Of a DNA stretch of 40,444 nucleotides, positions 34,059 through 40,444 are shown piece by piece. The translations under genes were made by a program, and so were the position numbers. This stretch comes from Nautiliales bacterium. GTDB lineage: Bacteria; Campylobacterota; Campylobacteria; Campylobacterales; JAADDX01. The notes beneath the pieces were generated by a model that searched no databases, was not told where the DNA came from, and was given only the letters and a program-made list of their open reading frames with translations. Where the stretch lies: NCBI GenBank assembly GCA_030826765.1, contig JAUUDM010000015.1:1-40444 (forward strand), in the 5' to 3' direction. The stretch's first letter is position 1. The number at the start of each line of letters is the position of its first letter.

Positions 34059-36167
34059 ATGAGTTTAAAAAACAAATTGATTATGTTGAATGTTGTATCT
34101 TTATTAGTCTTAATGATTGTTATGAGTTTTATATTAATTTATAAAATGTCAGAAATTTCTAATAGTGATTTACAAGAATTAGAAAAACAAACTATATCCG
34201 AAGAAAAAAGTAAACTTAAAAGTGTAGTAAATTTAGCTGCTAAAGCTACAGAAGCTATATATAAAAAATCTAATCATCCGGAATATTTAGCAAAACAAAA
34301 AGTTTATGAACTATTTAAGGTAATTACAAATTATTATAATGATAATAAAAATAAAATGAGTGAAAAAGAACTTAAAAACAATATTAAAGAAATTGTTAAA
34401 AATTATAGATATGGAAAAGATGGATATTTTTGGATAAATGATATAAATGCAGTAATTATAATGCATCCAATAAAGCCTCAATTAAATGGAAAAGATTTAT
34501 CTAATTTCAAAGATCCAGATGGAGTTAAATTATTTAGAAAAATGGCAAAAGTGTGTAAAGAAAAAGGTGAAGGCGTAGTCAAATATAAATGGGCATACCC
34601 AAAAACAGGTAAATTAGAAGATAAAGTGTCTTTCGTAAAACTTTTTAAACCTTTTGGATGGATAATTGGAACAGGTGAATATGTAATTGATGTAAAAGAA
34701 AATATAAAAAATGAAGTAATTAATATTTTATCTAATATGAGATATGGGGCACAAAATAATGGATATCTATTTGCTTATACTGAAAAAAATAGGAATTATT
34801 ATTTTGCATTTCATGCTGTAAAACCAAGATTAAATGGTAAAAAAACAGATATTACAAAACCGGATATAAAAGGATTTGCATTTAGAAAAGCTTTAATTGA
34901 AGGTGCTAAAAAAAGTGATAACAATTTCGTAACTTATTATTATAAAAAACCATCAACTGGAAAAATTGTAAAAAAACTTGCTTATTCAAAATATATACCA
35001 GAACTTAATTGGGTGTTAGTTTCAGGAGTATATTTAGATATTTTATATGATAAAATGGAAACAATCAAACAAAAAAATAAAAAAAGTTTAATTTCTGCAG
35101 TTACAAAGTCAATTATAATCGTATTAATCTTACTTATTATCAGTATATTTACAGTAATTTATATCTTGAAAAAAGCAGTTATTACACCTATTGAAAATAT
35201 TAGAACTACAATAAAAGATATAGTAACTAACAAAGATTATACAAAACTTATACAAATAAATTCAGATGATGAGATTTCAGAAATTGCTAAAAATATAAAT
35301 GAATTAATTCTATCTTCAAAAAATATTTTAATGGATATGAAAAATACCATAGATTCTACTGCATTAGAAACAAATAAAATTGCAGACATTTCTGAAAAAA
35401 TAACAGAGGCAGCAACTCAAACTACAGAAATTATAGATGAAAGTAGTAAAAAAACAAATGATACACAATTAAAATTAAATCAAAATATTGATGATTATAA
35501 TAAAGTTAAAGAATCTATTTCTAATATCAATCAAGAAGTAAAAACTATAAAAACAAATATAAATAATCTATCAAATATTATTGATACTACAACACAAAAA
35601 GAGAATGAAATAGCACAAGGTATGTATGAGTTAAACAATAATGTAACTGATATAGAAAATGTATTAAATATGATAGGAGATATAGCAGACCAAACAAATC
35701 TTTTAGCTCTAAATGCAGCAATTGAAGCGGCAAGAGCTGGTGAACATGGACGAGGTTTTGCAGTTGTTGCAGATGAAGTTAGACAACTTGCAGAAAAAAC
35801 TCAAAAATCTTTAAATGAAATTAATATTACTGTAAAAAGTATAACAAGTTCTATTGTAAATTATAATGAAATGATAAGAAGTAATGTTAAAAATTTTGAT
35901 GATATAACAACTATGTCAAATAAAGTTGAAGGCATGACAAACGATATTTCTTATAATGTAGAAAATGTTTATAATACATCATCAGAAACTATTAATTCTA
36001 CAAAAAAGATTGAAAAAGAAATTGAAACTTTAAATAATTTAATGATGAATATTGATAAATTAGCTGAAAATAATTCAGAGTCAGTAGAAACTATCAATAA
36101 AAGAATTATTAACTTAAAAAACTCAATGAAGAGTTTAGAAAAAGAAATAAATGAATATAAAGTATAA
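34059..36167 (+). CDS. Methyl-accepting chemotaxis protein with two Cache_2-type domains
   Basis: This is a transmembrane chemoreceptor of 702 residues. A first helix (about 8-30) is followed by a periplasmic region (about 31-345) holding two related single-Cache modules. Each shows the pattern G-Y-F/L-W/F ... HP/H ... NGK, then a WIIGTGEYV or WVLVSGVYL close. A second helix (about 346-370), a HAMP-like segment (about 372-425) and the signalling coiled coil follow. Its hairpin tip, [20 protein letters not shown], is near 545. Cache_2 domains often bind small organic acids; the ligand here is unknown. It is flanked by short promoters and appears monocistronic. Confidence 0.93.
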   Translation: MSLKNKLIMLNVVSLLVLMIVMSFILIYKMSEISNSDLQELEKQTISEEKSKLKSVVNLAAKATEAIYKKSNHPEYLAKQKVYELFKVITNYYNDNKNKMSEKELKNNIKEIVKNYRYGKDGYFWINDINAVIIMHPIKPQLNGKDLSNFKDPDGVKLFRKMAKVCKEKGEGVVKYKWAYPKTGKLEDKVSFVKLFKPFGWIIGTGEYVIDVKENIKNEVINILSNMRYGAQNNGYLFAYTEKNRNYYFAFHAVKPRLNGKKTDITKPDIKGFAFRKALIEGAKKSDNNFVTYYYKKPSTGKIVKKLAYSKYIPELNWVLVSGVYLDILYDKMETIKQKNKKSLISAVTKSIIIVLILLIISIFTVIYILKKAVITPIENIRTTIKDIVTNKDYTKLIQINSDDEISEIAKNINELILSSKNILMDMKNTIDSTALETNKIADISEKITEAATQTTEIIDESSKKTNDTQLKLNQNIDDYNKVKESISNINQEVKTIKTNINNLSNIIDTTTQKENEIAQGMYELNNNVTDIENVLNMIGDIADQTNLLALNAAIEAARAGEHGRGFAVVADEVRQLAEKTQKSLNEINITVKSITSSIVNYNEMIRSNVKNFDDITTMSNKVEGMTNDISYNVENVYNTSSETINSTKKIEKEIETLNNLMMNIDKLAENNSESVETINKRIINLKNSMKSLEKEINEYKV

Positions 36168-36195
36168 GTACCTCTTGAAAGAATTCTTATTATGA

Positions 36196-36201
36196 TATAA
36201 T
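36196..36201 (+). promoter_or_regulatory. -10 box of ppa
   Basis: TATAAT in the context ATGATATAATTTC lies 23 bases before the ppa start. The leader contains AAAGGAG six bases or so from the ATG. The same TGATATAATTT sequence occurs before cheX and the RluA-family gene. Confidence 0.6.
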
Positions 36202-36224
36202 TTCAAAAAATTAAAGGAGAAAAA

Positions 36225-36746
36225 ATGGATATTAGTAAAATAAAACCGGGAAGCAACCCTGATAAAGTAAATGCTTTAATCGAAATCCCTGTAGGAAGTA
36301 ATATTAAATATGAAATAGATAAAGAGAGTGGTGCTATCGTATTTGATAGAATTATGTATTCAAGCTATCACTATCCAGCAAACTATGGATTTGTTCCAAA
36401 TACACTTGCAAAAGATGGGGACCCAGCTGATATTTTAGTTTTAACTGACTATGCATTAGTTCCGGGATGTGTTATTGCAGTTAGACTTATTGGTATGCTT
36501 GTAATGGAAGATGAAAGTGGAATGGATGAAAAATTACTTGCAGTTCCTGTAACTAAACTTGATCCAACTTATGAAAACATCAAATCTTATGAAGATTTAC
36601 CAAAATTAACTCTTGATAGAATTAAAAATTTCTTTGAAACTTATAAAGCACTTGAACCAAATAAATGGGTAAAAGTAAAAGATTTCGTAGGTGTAGAAGA
36701 AGCAACTAAAATGTTACAAGATGCTATCGATTCTTACAAAGGTTAA
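36225..36746 (+). CDS. ppa: Inorganic pyrophosphatase (family I)
   Basis: Ppa hydrolyses pyrophosphate and so pulls biosynthetic reactions forward. The 173-residue protein has YPANYGFVPNT, the metal-binding signature DGDPAD (64-69), the EDESGMDEKLLAVP segment, and the C-terminal FFETYKALE. The ribosome binding site AAAGGAG is strong, in keeping with an abundant enzyme. Confidence 0.96.
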   Translation: MDISKIKPGSNPDKVNALIEIPVGSNIKYEIDKESGAIVFDRIMYSSYHYPANYGFVPNTLAKDGDPADILVLTDYALVPGCVIAVRLIGMLVMEDESGMDEKLLAVPVTKLDPTYENIKSYEDLPKLTLDRIKNFFETYKALEPNKWVKVKDFVGVEEATKMLQDAIDSYKG

Positions 36747-36750
36747 AAAT

Positions 36751-37269
36751 ATGTTTGGGAAAAAACTAAAAGAATATGATTTAAAAGATATCGAAAAAGC
36801 TCAGTATGCAAAAATAACAACAAATAAAGGAGTTATTTGGGTAAAATTATTCCCAGATGCTGTACCTAATACAGTTGCAAATTTTGCACATTTAGCTAAA
36901 AGTGGATTCTATAATGGACTAAAATTTCATAGAGTAATTCCTGGATTTATGGCTCAAGGTGGATGTCCTAATACAAGAGAAGGTGCATCTGGAATGCCTG
37001 GAACTGGTGGACCTGATTGGGCTATTAAATGTGAAACTTCTTCTGATAAACAAATTCATAAAAGAGGAAGCCTATCAATGGCTCACGCTGGTAAAAATAC
37101 TGGTGGAAGTCAATTTTTTATCTGTTTTGTAGATTGTCCTCACTTAGATGGTGTTCATACTGTTTTTGGTGGAATTGAAAAAAACGATACTGAAAGTTTC
37201 AAAGTATTAGATTCAATTTCTCAAAACGATGACATCGAAAAAATAGAAATTTTTGAAAAAAGAGATTAA
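36751..37269 (+). CDS. ppiB: Cyclophilin-type peptidyl-prolyl isomerase
   Basis: This protein catalyses cis-trans isomerisation of proline peptide bonds. The 172 residues include KFHRVIPGFMAQGG with the catalytic Arg, GSLSMAHAGKNTGGSQFFI and HLDGVHTVFG, all cyclophilin landmarks. There is no signal peptide, so it should be cytoplasmic. The frame is open upstream into ppa, but the ATG at 36751 follows AAAGG at eight bases and lies five bases after the ppa stop, so it was chosen. Confidence 0.94.
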   Translation: MFGKKLKEYDLKDIEKAQYAKITTNKGVIWVKLFPDAVPNTVANFAHLAKSGFYNGLKFHRVIPGFMAQGGCPNTREGASGMPGTGGPDWAIKCETSSDKQIHKRGSLSMAHAGKNTGGSQFFICFVDCPHLDGVHTVFGGIEKNDTESFKVLDSISQNDDIEKIEIFEKRD

Positions 37270-37356
37270 TTTCTCTTTCTTCAAAAGATAAATAATTCTT
37301 AGTAATTGACTTCAACACTTAACAATAAAACAAATTTTTTAACATTACAAAAAGCT

Positions 37357-37404
37357 AAAAAGTGTCAACACAAGTACCCTTCGGGTTTGAAACACACTTT
37401 TTTT
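37357..37404. terminator. Probable bidirectional terminator between ppiB and the MFS gene
   Basis: AAAAAGTGT (37357-37365) pairs with ACACTTTTT (37394-37402) around an inner ACCC-TTCG-GGT tetraloop hairpin. The run of A on the left and of T on the right lets it work in either direction. It sits between convergent genes, as expected for a shared Rho-independent terminator. The stem has internal unpaired bases, so efficiency is uncertain. Confidence 0.6.
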
Positions 37405-37444
37405 CATTAAAATTTGTAGTTGTTTCTTTTATGTAGTCAATTAT

Positions 37445-38938
37445 TTATTTTAAAGACTTTTTACTATTACCTCTTATCATCAAAAACCAAATCACAAAAA
37501 TAGGCACTACAAAATTAATTGTAGTTACCAAAATAAGTAGCTTTCCAAGCTGTGAATAATCTGCACTTGAAACAACTACTCCATTTTGAACTACTTCCCT
37601 ACTCACTACAAAAATTTTATTTAAATATTTTGTAAATAATCCTCCAGCAGTTAATGCCAAATTCATCATACTTGCCATCAAAGCAAACCAAGTTGCTCTT
37701 TTACCTTCTGGTGCATAAATAGCAATTAAAGTAAGAAGTGGAATCATACTCAATTGTGCGAAAGGAGACTCTACTGCTGTATCAATTAAAGCAATAGTTT
37801 TTGCACCAAATCCAAAAACCTGCTCAGTCCAATGATGAAGTCCAAAATACATTCCAACTATCGGTAAACTTAAAATCGTTCCAACGCTTGTTAGCATAAT
37901 CAAAGTCCAGCTAATAGGCTTTTTAGTTATCCAATCACTTAAAAACCACATTCCTAAAATTGCAAGTCCTGAGCCAATTTGTGCTAAAGTCCCAAAAAAA
38001 GCTTTGTCAAAATGTAAAATATCAATTTCCCACCAAGTAACACCCGGACCAACTCCTGGCATAGCACGATATACAAAAATCACAATGGTTGCAATTATAA
38101 TTTTTCTTTTTGTTTCTTCATCCAAGTCATCAATAATATCTTTTATCATATAACTAATTACTAAAAAACTAACCACAAAAACTATCTCTTGAGAATATTC
38201 AAAATCACTATATCCCATAAACACTACAAAAACTGCAAAAGCAAGTCCCCCACATAAGATTTTACAATCAATAGGACTTGGTTTTACTTTATTAAGTTTA
38301 ACAATAGTTACTCCAATAATTGAAAAAATTGGTACAAAAAGAGAAATCTCAAATATAGTTTCATAAGAAAGAATTTGAGCTAACCATCCACCAAGTCCAG
38401 CAACCATAAAGCCAGATATACTCAAAGCTAAACGTCCTAACACCTGCACCATTGCAAGCTCTTGCTCTACTATTTCTTGTGGTTGATTTCTATCTACAAC
38501 TTCTGTACTCATTGTATCAGCTACCACATCTTGTAATACAAAGCCGATAACTCCGATTACAGAAGCTAAAATATAAACATATTCAGTAGAAGCAAAATGA
38601 ATCCAAGATTTGTTTCCAGCAAGTCCTATCATTAAAATAGTGCTAAGTGCAATAAGCCCTGCTCCAATATAAACATAAGCTCTTCTTTGTGAACCAAAAA
38701 TTGGCACACTATCGACTAATTGTCCAAATACCATCTTTATAGTCCAAGGCACACTTAACCAAACACCTAAGCTAACAAGTGCTTCGGCAGTTAAATTCAG
38801 ATGTTCTTTTACCCAAAAAGTTTCGGCAATACCTGAAAATCCACTTGCACCATATGAAAAATATATCATAAGAAGTGGTAAATATCTAAGTTTAAATGAT
38901 TTTATTGGATTTAAAAAAGCGGCTTTTAAAGCATTCAT
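37445..38938 (-). CDS. MFS transporter, folate-biopterin transporter (BT1) like
   Basis: This 497-residue integral membrane protein has about 12 helices. The motif KMVFGQLVDSVPIFGSQRRAYVYIG between the second and third helices is characteristic of the folate-biopterin/BT1 branch of the major facilitator superfamily. Also typical are LQDVVADTMSTEVVD and APEGKRATWFALMASMMNLA. The transported compound is unknown. It is separated from rpsR by a short gap holding a small hairpin, so it may be transcribed on from the ribosomal operon or on its own. Confidence 0.85.
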   Translation of the reverse strand: MNALKAAFLNPIKSFKLRYLPLLMIYFSYGASGFSGIAETFWVKEHLNLTAEALVSLGVWLSVPWTIKMVFGQLVDSVPIFGSQRRAYVYIGAGLIALSTILMIGLAGNKSWIHFASTEYVYILASVIGVIGFVLQDVVADTMSTEVVDRNQPQEIVEQELAMVQVLGRLALSISGFMVAGLGGWLAQILSYETIFEISLFVPIFSIIGVTIVKLNKVKPSPIDCKILCGGLAFAVFVVFMGYSDFEYSQEIVFVVSFLVISYMIKDIIDDLDEETKRKIIIATIVIFVYRAMPGVGPGVTWWEIDILHFDKAFFGTLAQIGSGLAILGMWFLSDWITKKPISWTLIMLTSVGTILSLPIVGMYFGLHHWTEQVFGFGAKTIALIDTAVESPFAQLSMIPLLTLIAIYAPEGKRATWFALMASMMNLALTAGGLFTKYLNKIFVVSREVVQNGVVVSSADYSQLGKLLILVTTINFVVPIFVIWFLMIRGNSKKSLK

Positions 38939-38959
38939 AATAAGCCTTTGTAGTGTTTA

Positions 38960-38976
38960 TTTCCCAAAAAGGGAAA
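38960..38976. terminator. Small hairpin between rpsR and the MFS gene
   Basis: TTTCCC-AAAAA-GGGAAA forms a 6-bp stem with a five-base loop directly after the rpsR stop on the minus strand. There is no T run of the right kind after it. It may weaken read-through from the ribosomal operon or stabilise its 3' end rather than terminate outright. Confidence 0.4.
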
Positions 38977-38984
38977 AAGTTTAA

Positions 38985-39260
38985 TTATTTGTGTAAAGGT
39001 TTGATTTTATCAAATGGAGATTCTACAACATTTTTTCTATCTACAATATAAGGAATTAATGCTGCTGCTCTTGCTCTTTTTACTGCTTTTGATAAAGCTT
39101 CTTGATGTTTTTTACAAGTTCCAGTAAGTCTGCTTGGCATAATTTTAAATCTTTCACTAACACCAAGTTTTAAAGTTTCTAAGTCTTTATATGAAATATA
39201 ATCAATTTTCATATCACAAAATTTACATCTTTTTTTTCCGTATTTTTTTCTTTCTTGCAT
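38985..39260 (-). CDS. rpsR: 30S ribosomal protein S18
   Basis: S18 binds the platform of the small subunit together with S6. The 91 residues have the family core IDYISYKDLETLKLGVSE and RAAALIPYIV. The N-terminal CKFC (Cys12, Cys15) together with Cys49 and His52 in TGTCKKH makes a likely zinc site, the so-called C+ form. It is the last gene of rpsF-ssb-rpsR, 11 bases after ssb. Confidence 0.97.
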   Translation of the reverse strand: MQERKKYGKKRCKFCDMKIDYISYKDLETLKLGVSERFKIMPSRLTGTCKKHQEALSKAVKRARAAALIPYIVDRKNVVESPFDKIKPLHK

Positions 39261-39271
39261 TTCTTTTCCTT

Positions 39272-39766
39272 TTAGAATGGTATATCTTCTTCGTCTATAT
39301 CTATTGACGGTATTTTTTCTTCTTGTTGTGGTTGAGTTTGCTGAACAGGTGCAGATTGTTGATTATACTGCGCTTGTGCTTGATTATTATAGTTTTGATA
39401 ATTTCCACTATTATAATCATTCATTCCACTATTTTCATTTTTACTATCCATAAATTGCATTTTTTCAGCAATTACAGAATGTTTACTTCTTTTTTGTCCA
39501 TCATTTCCAGTCCACTGGTCTAATGCCAATCTTCCTTCAATTAGAACTTTTTTACCTTTTTTTAGCCATTGATTAGCTGTTTCGGCACTTCTTCCAAACA
39601 TAGTTATGTCAATAAACATAACTTCTTGTTTTTTTTCTTTAGTAACAGGATCATTGTAAGTTCTGTTAGTAGCTAAACCAAATTTAGCTACTGCAGTACC
39701 ACTAGGAGTATATCTAAGCTCAACATCTCTAGTCAAATTTCCTATTAAAATAACTTTATTATACAT
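39272..39766 (-). CDS. ssb: Single-stranded DNA-binding protein
   Basis: SSB coats single-stranded DNA in replication and repair. The OB fold occupies residues 1-110 (NKVILIGNLTRDVELRYTPSG, FIDITMFGRSAETANQWLKKG). A Gln/Asn-rich linker (about 115-150) and the acidic tip DEEDIPF follow; the tip recruits partner proteins. The 164-residue length is typical. Its ATG directly abuts the rpsF stop. Confidence 0.97.
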   Translation of the reverse strand: MYNKVILIGNLTRDVELRYTPSGTAVAKFGLATNRTYNDPVTKEKKQEVMFIDITMFGRSAETANQWLKKGKKVLIEGRLALDQWTGNDGQKRSKHSVIAEKMQFMDSKNENSGMNDYNSGNYQNYNNQAQAQYNQQSAPVQQTQPQQEEKIPSIDIDEEDIPF

Positions 39767-40099
39767 TTATTTTGCTTCTTTTACAGATTTTTCCCACTCA
39801 GCTATTTCTTTTTTGTTTTCATATTTTACAGTTAAAAATCTAATTACATTTTCATTAATTCTTAAATTTCTTTCGATTTCTTTAATTGCACTACCTGGTG
39901 CTGTGAAATAAGTAATTGTATAGTATCCTCTTTTATTTTTTTGAATTTCATAAGCTAAGTCTCTCATACCAATATTATCCACTTTTGCAATTTCTCCACC
40001 ATTTGCAGTAATAACTGCATTTATAGCTTCAACTTGTTTTGTATTTTCTTCGTCTGTTAATGTTGGTTTAAGAACAAATAGTAATTCGTAATGTTTCAT
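39767..40099 (-). CDS. rpsF: 30S ribosomal protein S6
   Basis: S6 forms a heterodimer with S18 on the 30S platform. The 110-residue protein starts [18 protein letters not shown] and contains [19 protein letters not shown] and [11 protein letters not shown], all diagnostic. It leads the operon; the ATG follows AAAAGGAAG. A leader of about 70 bases with a long hairpin precedes it. Confidence 0.97.
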   Translation of the reverse strand: MKHYELLFVLKPTLTDEENTKQVEAINAVITANGGEIAKVDNIGMRDLAYEIQKNKRGYYTITYFTAPGSAIKEIERNLRINENVIRFLTVKYENKKEIAEWEKSVKEAK

Positions 40100-40122
40100 T
40101 GTCTTCCTTTTGGTTTTTTAGC

Positions 40123-40181
40123 CCTTACCTATAAATTATAAATATAATTTATAAGAGCAAGGATTTTGAAACATTATTATA
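40123..40181 (-). promoter_or_regulatory. rpsF promoter and structured leader
   Basis: A minus-strand TATAAT (40181-40176) places the transcript start near 40168. The leader holds an 11-bp inverted repeat with a two-base spacer, TATAAATTATA (40130-40140) and TATAATTTATA (40143-40153). Its ends can be closed further by CCTT (40123-40126) and AAGG (40159-40162). Leaders of this operon often bind S6:S18 for feedback control, but the CCG trinucleotide I associate with that motif is not seen, so regulation is only a possibility. Confidence 0.5.
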
Positions 40182-40242
40182 CCATAAGAAGATTAATTTT
40201 TCAATAAAATTTAATATTTTTTATATGATTTATTTTGGAAAT

Positions 40243-40285
40243 AAAAAAAGGGGTAAGAAGAAGGAAGGGGGATAAACCTTCTTCT
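40243..40285 (-). terminator. Probable terminator downstream of tRNA-Val
   Basis: On the minus strand, AGAAGAAGG (40285-40277) pairs with CCTTCTTCT (40264-40256) across a 12-base loop. A run of seven T follows at 40249-40243, after six intervening bases (TACCCC). It lies between the tRNA and the rpsF promoter and could end the tRNA transcript. The gap before the T run makes it imperfect. Confidence 0.45.
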
Positions 40286-40310
40286 AAAAATGAAAAATAA
40301 AATGGGAAGG

Positions 40311-40363
40311 GATATTAAATAATATATATAAAATAAATATAGCAAAAATTTGCTTTTAATATC
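40311..40363. repeat. Nested inverted repeats just after tRNA-Val
   Basis: GATATTAAA (40311-40319) is complementary to TTTAATATC (40355-40363). Inside it AGCAAA (40341-40346) pairs with TTTGCT (40349-40354), a two-base spacer between. Transcribed with the tRNA, the RNA would fold within a few bases of the CCA end. It may be a processing or protective structure, or chance in AT-rich DNA. Confidence 0.4.
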
Positions 40364-40367
40364 AAAA

Positions 40368-40443
40368 TGGTGGTCGCTACTGGACTCGAACCAGTGACAA
40401 CCTGCTTGTAAGGCAGGGACTCTACCAACTGAGCTAAGCGACC
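40368..40443 (-). tRNA. tRNA-Val (anticodon TAC)
   Basis: Read on the minus strand, the acceptor stem GGTCGCT/AGCGACC is followed by discriminator A and an encoded CCA (40370-40368). The anticodon loop CTTACAA gives TAC, reading GTA and probably other valine codons. The T arm has TTCGAGT. Its 5' end is one base from the window edge, so any upstream tRNA cluster is out of view. Confidence 0.96.
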
Positions 40444-40444
40444 A

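Noticed and set aside
36170-36195. AAGAATTCTT palindrome before ppa
   Set aside because: A ten-base palindrome in AT-rich DNA is easily chance; it sits where no known operator is expected.

Overview
The window is AT-rich bacterial chromosome from a member of the Campylobacterota (Epsilonproteobacteria). I place it there because three blocks match gene orders I remember from Campylobacter and Helicobacter: truA-lptF-prepilin peptidase-uppS-hypothetical-coaBC-glmU; fliN-fliO; and RluA-family synthase-fibronectin lipoprotein-trmB-ftsE-ftsX-envC-like. The motility genes, a single c-type cytochrome, a CitE-like lyase and the overall style suggest a free-living chemolithotroph such as Nautiliales (Caminibacter, Nautilia or Lebetimonas). 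The order-level placement is a guess; the phylum is fairly safe.

Layout. 3-158: tRNA-Gln and initiator tRNA-Met. 316-6517 (minus): a tightly overlapping housekeeping operon for UDP-GlcNAc (glmU), coenzyme A (coaBC), undecaprenyl diphosphate (uppS), prepilin processing, LPS export (LptF-like) and tRNA pseudouridylation (truA). 6525-6555: a palindromic divergent promoter. 6564-11958 (plus): motA-motB-fliP, trmA, a 33-residue membrane protein, a PanE-like reductase and two overlapping DUF4116 repeat proteins. 12262-17211 (minus): TSUP exporter, Na/Pi-type transporter, FIST sensor and a GGDEF-EAL gene split by an in-frame TGA. 17302-27996 (plus): cheX-fliN-fliO, mnmG, a small unknown gene, dapD, an RluA-family synthase, an FN3 lipoprotein, trmB, ftsE-ftsX and an EnvC-like gene. 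27996-28275: a frameshifted remnant of a MarC-family gene. 28272-31667 (minus): beta carbonic anhydrase, then a coupled operon of cytochrome c, CitE-like lyase and an SDR/DUF2867 protein. 31718-37269 (plus): folD, lepB, an M50 protease, a chemoreceptor, ppa and a cyclophilin. 37445-40443 (minus): an MFS transporter, the rpsF-ssb-rpsR operon and tRNA-Val.

Themes. Motility and chemotaxis genes are scattered (stator, export gate, C-ring, CheX phosphatase, chemoreceptor). Cell-envelope and division genes are grouped: FtsEX sits with a LytM-fold partner that seems to have lost its metal ligands, as expected for an amidase activator. RNA modification is well represented (truA, trmA, mnmG, RluA family, trmB). 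Both pseudouridine synthase genes lack any ATG, GTG or TTG that would give a full-length product, and each has an ATT codon placed correctly behind a ribosome binding site.

No CRISPR array, insertion sequence, prophage or defence island was seen. The most unusual points are the two apparent ATT starts, the symmetric glmU/motA promoter, the TGA inside the GGDEF-EAL gene, the RlmC-like cysteine motif on TrmA, the MarC-family remnant and the small uncharacterised genes coupled to trmA/panE and to mnmG/dapD.
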